Source of the DNA: Chrysopilus asiliformis
Taxonomy: Eukaryota > Arthropoda > Insecta > Diptera > Rhagionidae
Length of the DNA stretch: 64,000 bases
Reading direction: 5' to 3'
Assembly: GCA_964034945.1 (NCBI GenBank)
Contig: OZ035963.1
Span: 43,361,090 to 43,425,089 of the forward strand
In this document: positions 54,148-64,000 of the stretch, piece by piece
How positions within the stretch are numbered: position 1 is the stretch's first letter
How the letters are laid out: every line of letters begins with the position of its first letter
Notes under the pieces: generated by a model
Told to the model about the DNA's origin: nothing
What the model saw: the letters and a program-made list of their open reading frames with translations, nothing else
Databases searched by the model: none
Translations under genes and position numbers: made by a program

Positions 54148-54689
54148 ACTTAATTGATAAAATGGCAAAATATGGATTGTCTGGACGGCTACTTGAGTGG
54201 TTGGAATCTTATTTAAAAGGTAGACAGATGCGTGTATTATTTAATGGATGTGTGTCTCCATGCTTTATTCCCGGGTCAGGTGTACCACAGGGTTCAACCC
54301 TCGGACCCCTTTTATTCTTATTTTACATAAATGACGTATCACAATCTTTGACAAACCAGTTTTTAATGTTTGCTGACGACCTCAAATTATTCAGAGAGAT
54401 TAGATCCCCTATTGACAATATTATTTTACAAAACGACATTGTATCACTGTTGCGTTAGTGTCGTTCTAATGACCTTGTCCTTAATGTCACTAAGTGTTTT
54501 AAATTGACCTACACTCTAAAAAAACGTCCCTTGGATTTTGACTACAATATTGATGGCACTGTTCTCCAGCGAGTTAGTTATATCAAAGACCTTGGCATAA
54601 TCTTCGACTCTAGACTTAAGTTTGATTATCATTTTGCAGACATTGCCAATAGAGCATATCGCATGTCTAAGAATTTCATCTACACTTAA
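54148..54689 (+). pseudogene. Jockey-like RT, middle part
   Basis: It continues after the inserted element: 'DKMAKYGLSGRLLEWLESYL', the RT 'GVPQGSTLGPLLFLFYIND' block and the catalytic 'FLMFADDLKLFREI' (about 54361-54400). An in-frame TAG at 54456-54458 occupies a position where Trp is usual, and coding continues in the same frame to 54689. A frame break follows near 54680. Confidence 0.87.
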
Positions 54690-55155
54690 TAACATTGCTA
54701 CAGGTATTCTACTTTTTAAATCACTAGTGCGGAGTATTTTAGAATACAGTTCCGTGGTGTGGAGTCCCTGTCAGGACGTTCACAAGTTAACCATAGAGTC
54801 AGTTCAAAGGAAGTTTACTAAAAGTCTCCTATTAAAGCATAACATAAAATTATTGACACAACTTCGCATGCATTCCTTAGAAAGTCGTCGCATTTATCTT
54901 GATGAATGTGTGCTATTCAAAATTCTACATGGTTTTTTAGACACCTCATTAAACGAAGAGTTTAACATAAGAATGCCAGCTTTTAACAGCAGAAATAATA
55001 ATACATTTGCGCCACCAGGTACTACTATGAACATCTATTTTAATTCTCCAATTATCAGGTTACAACGCACCCACGATTTTTTCCAATTTGGATCTTTAAA
55101 TTGCACTTTTCTTAATTTTAAAAATAGAGTAAAAAACAAATTGTTTGATTCTTGA
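54690..55155 (+). pseudogene. Jockey-like ORF2 C-terminal part
   Basis: A different frame: 'LFKSLVRSILEYSSVVWSP', 'SVQRKFTKSLLLKHNIKLL', 'LESRRIYLDECVLFKILHG' and 'RTHDFFQFGSL'. This is the typical end region of Jockey-type ORF2 proteins. It ends at 55155, about 45 bp before the AAAT tail. Confidence 0.87.
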
Positions 55156-55508
55156 TGCTACAGTGTAATTGGAATTTTTTTTCTGTACTTTAGCTCAAAT
55201 ATAAATAAATAAATAAATAAATAAACTCGAGCTCTGATTGGTCAATCAAAAATCTCTGCGATGAAAAATCCCAAATCAAGATGCGGTGTAAGTTAAACAA
55301 TCGGCATTTTGGTCAATATCAAAGATATAGAATTTTAGGCTATTTTGACGTCGCTGATTCTGAGTCGTACTTAGCTTTCGCGAAATTCACTCTACTTCTG
55401 GAGTTACTAAAAAGAAAATATTTTCGATACCAACAAAGTTGCTTGAAAGATTTCCTTTTTCGTATCTCCAGAAATAGAGAGAATCGGGCCAAAATAAAAT
55501 CCGATTTA

Positions 55509-55843
55509 TGTAAGGGCCACATCTATCAGTTTTCCATCAGTCGCGACTGTTACGGTACTCGTCAGTTTTCCATCAGTTTTTTACATCCAGTTAAGCGTTC
55601 ACATCTATCAGTTGCGACTGACAGTATTTTGTGAAAATTTTCCATTCATTTTGATTGTAGAGTTCAAAAAATACCGGTGGATAATAAAGAGAGAGAGTGT
55701 GTATACATTATTATTGCATTAAGTTCAAAAAATAATATTTGGTTCTATTCTAATGCGATACGACTGACGCGAACGTTTACACCAATCAGTTTCCCATCAA
55801 TTTCCCAAAAACTGATGGAAAACTGATAGATGTGACCCCTACA
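55509..55843. mobile_element. TTA-flanked miniature element
   Basis: 335 bp with inverted ends TGTARGGGYCACATCTATC and on to 'agttttccatcagt'. TTA lies at 55506-55508 and 55844-55846. Internal repeats of 'atcagttttccatcag'. Non-coding. Confidence 0.8.
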
Positions 55844-56143
55844 TTAGAATCAAAATACGATTAAAAATACTATTCCAATATTTTTAATTGTATTTTATGC
55901 AGGTGGTAGGTCTGTGGGGTTATACTTGATGAACTTTTGTGGAAAATTTCACAAAAATATAATACTGAACAAAACAAGGAAAAATTAATAAATAACGAAA
56001 AAACGTAATATTTTTTTTCGTTTTTCGTTATTGTAACGGAATTGAATTTCTATAACGTTATAACGTAATTATGAAGAAATAGCCCGAAAATCATTTCGTT
56101 ATGTCGTTATTTCGTTATCTTACGATAACGTTTCCCATCCCTT

Positions 56144-57314
56144 CCTTTCCTAAAAACCATAATCTTAGACTTGTCCAAGTTTATCACCAGATTCCATAAC
56201 TCACAATGGGTCTTTAAAGAGTTTATAGCCCTTTGCAAATCATAGGGTGACTCTGCCAAAATGACTATATCATCGGCATACATAAGCAGCTTTATATTAA
56301 GCTCATCAATTTTGATTCCGTCACACATGCAGTCTGATAAGTCATTAATAATGGGGCTAAGTAAACACGCTAAGTAAATACCCTTGCTTTACACCCATGC
56401 CAGTTGGAAACCAAGAGATAAGCTCTCGCCATCCCAAACAGCAAAGCTCTGATCACGGTTAAGATTTTAGTTGACAGACCCAAATTAGCTTCTATGGATG
56501 CTATCAAACGCCGCATTAAAATCAACTAAGAAAACATATACCTTTCGCTTGCAGGAAATATAAAAGTCAGCTGCAGTTCGCAAAGTAAAAATATTGTCGA
56601 TAGTGCTATAACCTTTTCTAAAACCTGCCTGTAACTCATGTAGTATGTTGCACTCTTTTACCCAATTGCCCAAAATAAGTCCTGCAAAAATTTTAGCAAC
56701 CGCATTCATAAAGCTTATTCCTCTATAATTTGATACTAGACCTTTATCCCCTTTTTTAAATAACGGAAAGATGATTGCTCTGTCAAAACTTTGAGGAACT
56801 CTTCCATTGCAAAAACAATAATTAAAAGCTCCTAGAAGCATTCTTAAAGAATTCGTAAGGCACACGGTCCTAATCTGGGGCTTTATTATTTCCAAAACAC
56901 TGGAATACTGCTTCCAATTCTTCGAAATTAAAGTTTTTATCTAGGACGGGGTTGATGAGGAGCGGTTCTGCATATAAAAACTCACTAGCTAGAATTGTAG
57001 GATTTAAAAGCGATTGAAAATGGATTACTAAATCTTCTATACTAGCCCCACCCGAGACTTGGAACTTAGAGCTCCTGAGTGACCGTATAATCTCCCAGAA
57101 AGACTTACTATCTTTTGCCCTATGTAACCTGTTAGCAATTTCTTTAGTGTGGTTTTCCTTTTTTTGGACGCATAATTTCTTATAGTTTCCGGGAGATCGC
57201 TTTTTGAAATCGTCAGTTGAGAATTTTCGATACAAGCGCAAGTGACGAAAAAACTCTCTTCTTTTGCTTTGGCTCAAATGGTCGTTTAGAGATAATGCTA
57301 GGACCTACGTTTTT
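56144..57314 (-). pseudogene. LINE RT fragment, copy 1
   Basis: Minus-strand RT with frame breaks: 'RREFFRHLRLYRKFSTDDF', 'SFWEIIRSLRSSKFQVSGG', 'AIIFPLFKKGDKGLVSNYRG', 'ELQAGFRKGYSTIDNIFTL', the first Asp block 'VFLVDFNAAFDSIHRS' and, after a frameshift in 56340-56480, the catalytic 'LLMYADDIVILAESP'. It is cut at 56144 by the hAT-like element. Confidence 0.85.
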
Positions 57315-57387
57315 GATGCATTCTACCAGTGTCTACTCTATTCACATTTGCGGTGTCACCAGTTTTCAAGTTTTATCCTGTAACTTG

Positions 57388-58571
57388 CTTGCACACCCGA
57401 CCGTTGTCGGGTAAAAGTTTTTTGCAAAAATTTTCTTGCGGCCAAGAAACAAAGAAATAACTTAAAAACTTTTGAAAAAAATTCGGTATGCCTTCAGGAC
57501 CTCCCGTTCCGCATTTTAAAATTCTAACACCAGATTCGTGATCAGCGGCTCCGAAACCCCGTTATTGCCAGTTTTTTCGAGGAAAAATGATAGAAAGGAT
57601 ATTTGGCTTATCCTTACAGGAGTCCGTTGGCAATTTCAACACCAGATTCGTGTTCAGCGACCCCAAACGGTCAGGAGCGAAGCATGTTCTGGAAAGTTCA
57701 TTAGATATCTTTTTCAAGAAAAAAATTTTCCGAATTTCAACCGAACTTTAGTAGTTGTTCTAAAAATGGCCCATGTTGCACTTTGGGCACGAAACTTGGC
57801 TGACGGGTCCTTGTTGATTCAATTGAATTAATTTAAAATATGCAATCATTCGCCATGAGAAATTCTGTACAATCATTTGTTCGTATAAAAATTTAATTTC
57901 AAGAAAAGCAAATATTTTTCAAATTATTAACCAATAGATTGCATACCCGTCGTTGTCTTAAAAACTTAAAAACTTTCGAGAAAAGTTTTACCTTGCAGGA
58001 CTCTCCGTTGCAAATTAGTCTAACACCGGATTCGTGATCAGCGACCCCGGAAACCCCCTAATGCCATTTTTCCCGGAAAAAATGGGAAAAAGGATATTTG
58101 CGTTATCCTTACAGGACCTTCCGTTTTTAATTTTGGAAATCTAATACCGGATTCGTGATCAGCGACCCCGAAAACCCCCTACTGCGATTTTTTCCCGAAA
58201 AAAATGGGAAGAAGGATATTTGCGTTATCCTTACAGGACCTTCCGTTTCCAATTTCGAAAATTTAACATCGGATTCGTGATCAGCTATCCCGAAAACCCC
58301 CTAATGCCATTTTCCCCGGAAAAAATGGGGAAAAGGAAATTTGCGTTATCCTTACAGGATCTTCCGTTCCGAATTATGAAAATCTAACACCGGATTCGTG
58401 ATCAGCGATCCCGAAAACCCTTGAGTAAAACTTTTCAGCCTCCTATCACGGTTTAAAACCACCCAAACCCCATCCCCTTAGGGGTAAAATTTCGGAAAAC
58501 CCCGCTTTAGTGAGCGCCTACGCGATGGTTGGGACATACTGAGAAGGTTTCAAGTCTAGCTTCAGGGGTTT
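57388..58571 (-). mobile_element. Helitron-like repeat B in duplication copy 1 (cut)
   Basis: The minus-strand 3' end is marked by the hairpin 'acccgacaacggtcgggt' (57395-57412), like the hairpin near Helitron 3' ends. The array of ~121-bp units is at 57990-58420. The 5' terminus is missing because the duplication junction falls at 58571. Confidence 0.6.
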
Positions 58572-58837
58572 ATATTTTTAATTGTATTTTATGCAGGTGG
58601 TAGGTCTGTGGGGTTATACTTGATGAACTTTTGTGGAAAATTTCACAAAAATATAATACTGAACAAAACAAGGAAAAATTAATAAATAACGAAAAAACGT
58701 AATATTTTTTTTCGTTTTTCGTTATTGTAACGGAATTGAATTTCTATAACGTTATAACGTAATTATGAAGAAATAGCCCGAAAATCATTTCGTTATGTCG
58801 TTATTTCGTTATCTTACGATAACGTTTCCCATCCCTT

Positions 58838-60008
58838 CCTTTCCTAAAAACCATAATCTTAGACTTGTCCAAGTTTATCACCAGATTCCATAACTCACAA
58901 TGGGTCTTTAAAGAGTTTATAGCCCTTTGCAAATCATAGGGTGACTCTGCCAAAATGACTATATCATCGGCATACATAAGCAGCTTTATATTAAGCTCAT
59001 CAATTTTGATTCCGTCACACATGCAGTCTGATAAGTCATTAATAATGGGGCTAAGTAAACACGCTAAGTAAATACCCTTGCTTTACACCCATGCCAGTTG
59101 GAAACCAAGAGATAAGCTCTCGCCATCCCAAACAGCAAAGCTCTGATCACGGTTAAGATTTTAGTTGACAGACCCAAATTAGCTTCTATGGATGCTATCA
59201 AACGCCGCATTAAAATCAACTAAGAAAACATATACCTTTCGCTTGCAGGAAATATAAAAGTCAGCTGCAGTTCGCAAAGTAAAAATATTGTCGATAGTGC
59301 TATAACCTTTTCTAAAACCTGCCTGTAACTCATGTAGTATGTTGCACTCTTTTACCCAATTGCCCAAAATAAGTCCTGCAAAAATTTTAGCAACCGCATT
59401 CATAAAGCTTATTCCTCTATAATTTGATACTAGACCTTTATCCCCTTTTTTAAATAACGGAAAGATGATTGCTCTGTCAAAACTTTGAGGAACTCTTCCA
59501 TTGCAAAAACAATAATTAAAAGCTCCTAGAAGCATTCTTAAAGAATTCGTAAGGCACACGGTCCTAATCTGGGGCTTTATTATTTCCAAAACACTGGAAT
59601 ACTGCTTCCAATTCTTCGAAATTAAAGTTTTTATCTAGGACGGGGTTGATGAGGAGCGGTTCTGCATATAAAAACTCACTAGCTAGAATTGTAGGATTTA
59701 AAAGCGATTGAAAATGGATTACTAAATCTTCTATACTAGCCCCACCCGAGACTTGGAACTTAGAGCTCCTGAGTGACCGTATAATCTCCCAGAAAGACTT
59801 ACTATCTTTTGCCCTATGTAACCTGTTAGCAATTTCTTTAGTGTGGTTTTCCTTTTTTTGGACGCATAATTTCTTATAGTTTCCGGGAGATCGCTTTTTG
59901 AAATCGTCAGTTGAGAATTTTCGATACAAGCGCAAGTGACGAAAAAACTCTCTTCTTTTGCTTTGGCTCAAATGGTCGTTTAGAGATAATGCTAGGACCT
60001 ACGTTTTT
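58838..60008 (-). pseudogene. LINE RT fragment, copy 2
   Basis: Offset by 2,694 bp from 56144-57314, with identical translated segments (58801-59022, 59179-59589 and 59564-59971 on the minus strand) and the same frame breaks. In copy 2 the sequence left of 58838 is the duplicated hAT-like end and not the LINE C-terminus. Confidence 0.85.
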
Positions 60009-60081
60009 GATGCATTCTACCAGTGTCTACTCTATTCACATTTGCGGTGTCACCAGTTTTCAAGTTTTATCCTGTAACTTG

Positions 60082-61343
60082 CTTGCACACCCGACCGTTG
60101 TCGGGTAAAAGTTTTTTGCAAAAATTTTCTTGCGGCCAAGAAACAAAGAAATAACTTAAAAACTTTTGAAAAAAATTCGGTATGCCTTCAGGACCTCCCG
60201 TTCCGCATTTTAAAATTCTAACACCAGATTCGTGATCAGCGGCTCCGAAACCCCGTTATTGCCAGTTTTTTCGAGGAAAAATGATAGAAAGGATATTTGG
60301 CTTATCCTTACAGGAGTCCGTTGGCAATTTCAACACCAGATTCGTGTTCAGCGACCCCAAACGGTCAGGAGCGAAGCATGTTCTGGAAAGTTCATTAGAT
60401 ATCTTTTTCAAGAAAAAAATTTTCCGAATTTCAACCGAACTTTAGTAGTTGTTCTAAAAATGGCCCATGTTGCACTTTGGGCACGAAACTTGGCTGACGG
60501 GTCCTTGTTGATTCAATTGAATTAATTTAAAATATGCAATCATTCGCCATGAGAAATTCTGTACAATCATTTGTTCGTATAAAAATTTAATTTCAAGAAA
60601 AGCAAATATTTTTCAAATTATTAACCAATAGATTGCATACCCGTCGTTGTCTTAAAAACTTAAAAACTTTCGAGAAAAGTTTTACCTTGCAGGACTCTCC
60701 GTTGCAAATTAGTCTAACACCGGATTCGTGATCAGCGACCCCGGAAACCCCCTAATGCCATTTTTCCCGGAAAAAATGGGAAAAAGGATATTTGCGTTAT
60801 CCTTACAGGACCTTCCGTTTTTAATTTTGGAAATCTAATACCGGATTCGTGATCAGCGACCCCGAAAACCCCCTACTGCGATTTTTTCCCGAAAAAAATG
60901 GGAAGAAGGATATTTGCGTTATCCTTACAGGACCTTCCGTTTCCAATTTCGAAAATTTAACATCGGATTCGTGATCAGCTATCCCGAAAACCCCCTAATG
61001 CCATTTTCCCCGGAAAAAATGGGGAAAAGGAAATTTGCGTTATCCTTACAGGATCTTCCGTTCCGAATTATGAAAATCTAACACCGGATTCGTGATCAGC
61101 GATCCCGAAAACCCTTGAGTAAAACTTTTCAGCCTCCTATCACGGTTTAAAACCACCCAAACCCCATCCCCTTAGGGGTAAAATTTCGGAAAACCCCGCT
61201 TTAGTGAGCGCCTACGCGATGGTTGGGACATACTGAGAAGGTTTCAAGTCTAGCTTCAGGGGTTTGTGCTGGGCGTTGATTAGTCAGTCAGTCAGTCACT
61301 CAGTCACTCAGTCAATCAGGTTAAACGATTATATATATATAGA
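60082..61343 (-). mobile_element. Helitron-like repeat B, complete copy inside the LINE
   Basis: The minus strand starts at 61343 with TCTATATATATATAATCG followed by 'actgagtgactgag' runs, then ~121-bp units (60690-61110), and ends near the hairpin at 60089-60106. It lies between the endonuclease and RT parts of the LINE, both of which are recognisable outside it. Confidence 0.65.
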
Positions 61344-61649
61344 TCTTCCTTTCTATTTTCCACCCATTTAAGCCTGGGCAGCAATCTGTTATGAGTATTA
61401 TGATTGTCCATTTATTCTGCAAAGACTGAAACTTTAATCGGGAAGTGTTCGGCAAAACTACTCATTTCGACTTTAAAATCATAGAGAATTCCCTGCCACT
61501 GACCTGAAATACAGCATAAATAAATCTATTACCGAGCAGCCCTGCTTCGCCACAAATGTGTATCCCCCTTCTGAATCGCCCATCGTACTCCCGTTTAAAA
61601 CTTGCATATTGAAATCTTGAAGCAGTTCTAATAGTTTTATCCTTTAGAG
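61344..61649 (-). pseudogene. LINE endonuclease, C-terminal part
   Basis: Minus-strand 'IRTASRFQYASFKREYDG' and 'HICGEAGLLGNRFIYAVFQV', then after a frameshift 'MSSFAEHFPIKVSVFAE'. The (S/E)-H-F-P element is the usual end of apurinic-type LINE endonucleases. Bounded by a hAT miniature element on one side and a repeat B copy on the other. Confidence 0.65.
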
Positions 61650-62335
61650 CAGACGTGGGCAAGAGAAAATTAAAACGGGCCAAACATATACCAACAAGCC
61701 AAAATAACTTCAGAAAATCGAGTACACTGTGAGAAAATGTCTTTTATAAAGTCCCGTCGCTGAAACATTTATTGTGCTGTGCGATTTTTAAACTGACTAC
61801 AAACGAAGCTTTTTTTATTGCTTTCGAATTACATGACTTAGTTTTCTGCTCTGGTATAACATTAGCAGTGCATGTAGTTTTCTTTAGAAAGTTTTCTTTT
61901 AATTTTGCAAAAATCCCTTTTGTGCTTGGCTACATAATGCCTTTGCATTGCATATTTTTTGCTGTGGGAAAGCTTAAGAAAACAAACCAAGCATTGTACG
62001 GCCTGTCCAGGGATTTCTACAAAAAAAAATCCTCCTCTCATTGATCTTTGAAGTTTCTATTATTATAGAAACGCTTCATATTTATTTCAGTGTATATGCG
62101 CAAATAACAAACACAACCTACTTAGTGGAGTGCCTGATGGCGAATGACATGAAAACAACTCAGAGCGACCGATGGCTGTGATGTGTGAAAGTAGAGAGTT
62201 ACAAGCACTGTGTAAGCATGATACTAAATTTGGCCCAGTTGCAATTGTATTTGGCCCAGTTGCAATTGTATTATTGCAACTGTTTTCTCAAACTGGGCCA
62301 AATGGGCCAAAAAGGCCACACTTTGCCCATGTCTG
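61650..62335. mobile_element. hAT miniature element inside the LINE endonuclease
   Basis: 686 bp with ends CAGACGTGGGCAA and TTGCCCATGTCTG. The 8-bp duplication CTTTAGAG/CTTTAGAA differs at the last base (61642-61649, 62336-62343). Contains two 21-bp 'tttggcccagttgcaattg' units near 62230-62275. Non-coding. Confidence 0.8.
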
Positions 62336-62343
62336 CTTTAGAA

Positions 62344-62428
62344 TTATGTATTTTGTCTTTCGAATTTCTAATGCGGCTACCAATTCTAGCATTTAAATCA
62401 CCTATTAGCATAACATTTTCGGATCCTA
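62344..62428 (-). pseudogene. LINE endonuclease, GDLNAR segment
   Basis: A short minus-strand remnant between two insertions encodes 'GSENVMLIGDLNARIGSR', the conserved GDxN motif of apurinic/apyrimidinic-like LINE endonucleases. Its isolation is explained by the elements at 61650-62335 and 62431-63354. Confidence 0.75.
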
Positions 62429-62430
62429 TA

Positions 62431-63354
62431 GGGTCAAGGGGGCTAATTGTAAACGATTTTCACTTTTTGGATATTTTTTCAACTTTGTAATGGTTTTTTT
62501 TTTAAATTAAATCACTAACTGCGGAGTTTTGATATATTATGTTAAAATTTGTTGTCTATTTATTGCCCATTCCATGTGATTGCAAAATTATAGGTCCTTA
62601 ATTTTTTACAAAATTAGATGTTTACTTTTACCCCTATATTTTTTTTCAAATTTTTGAAAAATGGGGTAAAGGTAAACACCTTTTTTTATCCTTTTTTTAT
62701 ATACGTATCTGCGCAAAATTTCAAGTCTCTAGCTCAATCCGTGCGCCCGCAACCCACGCCACAGACACACGGACGGACGGACATGCAGAAGTTAATTTTT
62801 TTTAACATACTGGTATAATTCATTTTTGTGTGTGATGACAGGATCTTGGCGTTACAAACAGTAAGGCAAAGTTAATATACCCTTTGGTTTTACCATACGG
62901 GTATAAAAAGGGTGATTACATTTGCCAGAAATTGTTTACATTAACCCCATTATAGTGTTTACATTTGGACATGAGGTTACAAATGAGGGGGTAAATGTAA
63001 ACAGACAATAATTTTTTACAGTTTGTTTATAGCCAACAATTAACATATATAACCTATCTCAAGCAACTATATTGTTCGTATATTAAGCTAAAACATACAT
63101 CCTTCTTTTAAAATTCCCTTCAAAATATAATTCTTTTCCCTCTTAGGAAAACTGAAATCACACTAAAAAGAAGCACTTTTTTTGACAGCTCCTACAGAAC
63201 GAACCCTCTCTTAGATCTATTGTGCCACATGTCCGCAGTGAGACAAAAGATCAATTTCCAATATATTATCTCGATAAGCTAAGAAGGAATAGCAGTTTGG
63301 AGACAACCAATAGTGTTTACAATTACCCCTGTTTACATTTACCCACTTTGACCC
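62431..63354. mobile_element. TA-flanked element (Tc1/mariner-like) in the endonuclease
   Basis: Ends GGGTCAAGGGGG and, on the right, 'acccactttgaccc', with TA on both sides (62429-62430, 63355-63356). Both ends continue into 'tgtaaac'-rich subterminal sequence. It contains a repeat A fragment (about 62690-62895). No transposase. Confidence 0.7.
62690..62895 (+). repeat. Repeat family A, partial copy
   Basis: It has 'aatttcaagtctctagctca', a cacggacggacggacatgc tract and ends 'accatacgggtataaa', the same terminus as at 41970 on the other strand. It is nested in the TA-flanked element. Confidence 0.7.
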
Positions 63355-63356
63355 TA

Positions 63357-63745
63357 CTTAAAAGGGTGTTATGTAACTGAGCAACACAATCTTCCAATTT
63401 ATTAAAATTCAAGTAGAATATTATTATACAAAATTTTGTATGACCAAGAAACAATTCTATTACTACACCATCATCACTACAGACAAAATCTGCTCTTTTC
63501 GCAATTTGACTATTGTGTTTTATCCCAAAAACGCATCTCCCACTTCCTCTACCCACCGAATAAATACGCGTCGCCGGAATGCAAAAAAGTTTCAAACCGT
63601 TGAAATATTTTTGAAATTTTACAATACTATCCTGAGTTACAAAAGTTTCGAACAAAAAGAAAATGTCATTACTACAAATTGTTTTGAACAAATCTGGGAT
63701 AATTAATTTGTTGCTTAGTCCGGAAACATTGTACGCTAATATAGA
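63357..63745 (-). pseudogene. LINE endonuclease, N-terminal part
   Basis: Minus-strand 'ILAYNVSGLSNKLIIPDLFK' matches the opening of LINE endonucleases (usual form N-(V/I)-x-G-L). It is followed by 'SNDIFFLFETFVT' with the catalytic Glu context, then 'GRGSGRCVFGIK' and 'DDGVVIELFLGHTKF'. It continues, after the inserted element, at 62428. Sequence 63746-64000 has no clear frame and may be the linker to ORF1. Confidence 0.75.
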
Positions 63746-64000
63746 AAAAATACTACTCGTAGGAGAAACAAAGTTATGTCAATTCTGCTGCGTCTGATTG
63801 TGAGACTGCTTCACCTCTCGAACTGCTGAGCTACTGTTGAATTTATCGTTTCTAACGAACAGGTTGTCATAGTATACCGATATTTTAATGTTCTGATCCA
63901 CATCTTTTCGAAGAAACTTTTTTATCGCCAGCAATTTATTTGCTTTGTGGCATATCTCGACCGACCATTATTCCAGCTCCTTGCAGAACACGGATACTTT

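Larger units (their letters stand above)
52551..55225 (+). mobile_element. Jockey-like LINE with AAAT tail
   Basis: Plus-strand RT frame pieces at 52551-53309, 54148-54688 and 54690-55155, followed by an (AAAT)n tail at about 55198-55225. The 5' end is truncated before the RT, so the start given is only the first codon of the open frame. It is interrupted by the hairpin-ended element 53311-54144. Confidence 0.82.
52265..55288. mobile_element. TAA-flanked element split by a Jockey-like LINE
   Basis: Ends CACCGCGTCTTGATT and AATCAAGATGCGGTG with TAA on both sides (52262-52264, 55289-55291). The TWA duplication again suggests PIF/Harbinger. Its own sequence is limited to ~270 bp on the left and ~60 bp on the right of the LINE. 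Confidence 0.7.
51960..56143. mobile_element. hAT-like element inserted in the LINE RT
   Basis: Ends CAGGGACGGGAAACG and (inverted) AAGGGATGGGAAACG. The 8-bp duplication CCTTTCCT is perfect (51952-51959 and 56144-56151). The own sequence is rich in 'cgttacgaaat' and 'taacgttat' words and encodes nothing. Most of its length consists of later insertions (52265-55288 and 55509-55843). Confidence 0.82.
55878..61265. repeat. 2,694-bp direct tandem duplication
   Basis: Copy 1 is 55878-58571 and copy 2 is 58572-61265, with a constant offset of 2,694 bp. Each holds the right end of the hAT-like element, the LINE RT fragment and a repeat B copy. Every open frame in copy 1 recurs with identical translation in copy 2, and I found no differences in the lines compared. 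Copy 2's B element continues to its true terminus at 61343, while copy 1's B is cut at the junction. Confidence 0.95.
51240..64000 (-). mobile_element. Minus-strand LINE, multiply interrupted, partly duplicated
   Basis: Fragments in order on the minus strand: endonuclease 63745-63357, 62428-62344 and 61649-61344; RT at 60008-58838 and again at 57314-56144; C-terminal zinc region 51951-51265. Every gap is accounted for by an inserted element or by the tandem duplication. The element has no RNase H segment that I can see. The upstream end runs past 64000. The LINE clade (CR1/Jockey-like) is tentative. Confidence 0.75.

Overview
The window is eukaryotic, and the coding content points to an insect, possibly a fly; the order is not certain. 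It is AT-rich, genes have short GT-AG introns of 50-81 bp, and almost all the rest is transposable elements (TEs) at several stages of decay. The one host gene I can support is strawberry notch (sno, SBNO family), on the minus strand. Ten consecutive coding exons were read directly (44475 down to 29835). They keep phase across every junction and give about 1,034 codons with the P-loop, the DECH box and the C-terminal helicase motif. Neither end of the gene is present. The N-terminal exons should lie above 44475, and the C-terminal part after exon 29835-29973 was not found in the remaining 29.8 kb.

Layout. 1-8.6 kb: dispersed helentron/Helitron-like repeats, a 281-bp tandem duplication, and a Ty3/gypsy retrotransposon (1959-8274) that landed in one of those repeats and was then split by a TAA-flanked DNA element. 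8.6-12.2 kb: arrays of a ~121-bp unit and a 500-bp palindrome. 12.2-18 kb: a decayed autonomous Helitron (Rep-helicase). 18-23 kb: a nearly pristine hAT transposon with an open 659-codon transposase and a perfect 8-bp target duplication. 23.3-24.5 kb: a retrotransposon deletion derivative joining Gag to the end of integrase. 24.7-29.8 kb: more repeats and small palindromic elements. 29.8-44.5 kb: sno, whose exons 6 and 7 are separated by an 11,019-bp intron filled with miniature elements with recognisable target duplications, including a PIF/Harbinger-like element carrying only a MADF-domain gene.

44.5-64 kb: inverted repeat-A copies, a (CAGA)n tract, a (GGGGAA)n tract, a 5'-truncated RT-RNase H LINE with a 12-bp target duplication and a CCTAA-repeat tail (47950-50660), and a deeply nested complex. 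In the complex a minus-strand LINE (51.2-64 kb) is broken by a hAT-like element. That holds a TAA-flanked element, which holds a Jockey-like LINE, which holds a hairpin-ended element, which holds a tRNA-derived SINE. A 2,694-bp block of the complex is repeated in direct tandem with no difference that I noticed.

Apart from sno the genes do not form a pathway; they are selfish-element genes. The target duplications and order of nesting give a readable insertion history. No CRISPR array, operon, rRNA or convincing functional tRNA gene is present. I did not find a wholly new biological system. The best leads are the MADF-only element, the nest and tandem duplication, the ~121-bp repeat arrays with palindromes, and the long TE-filled sno introns.
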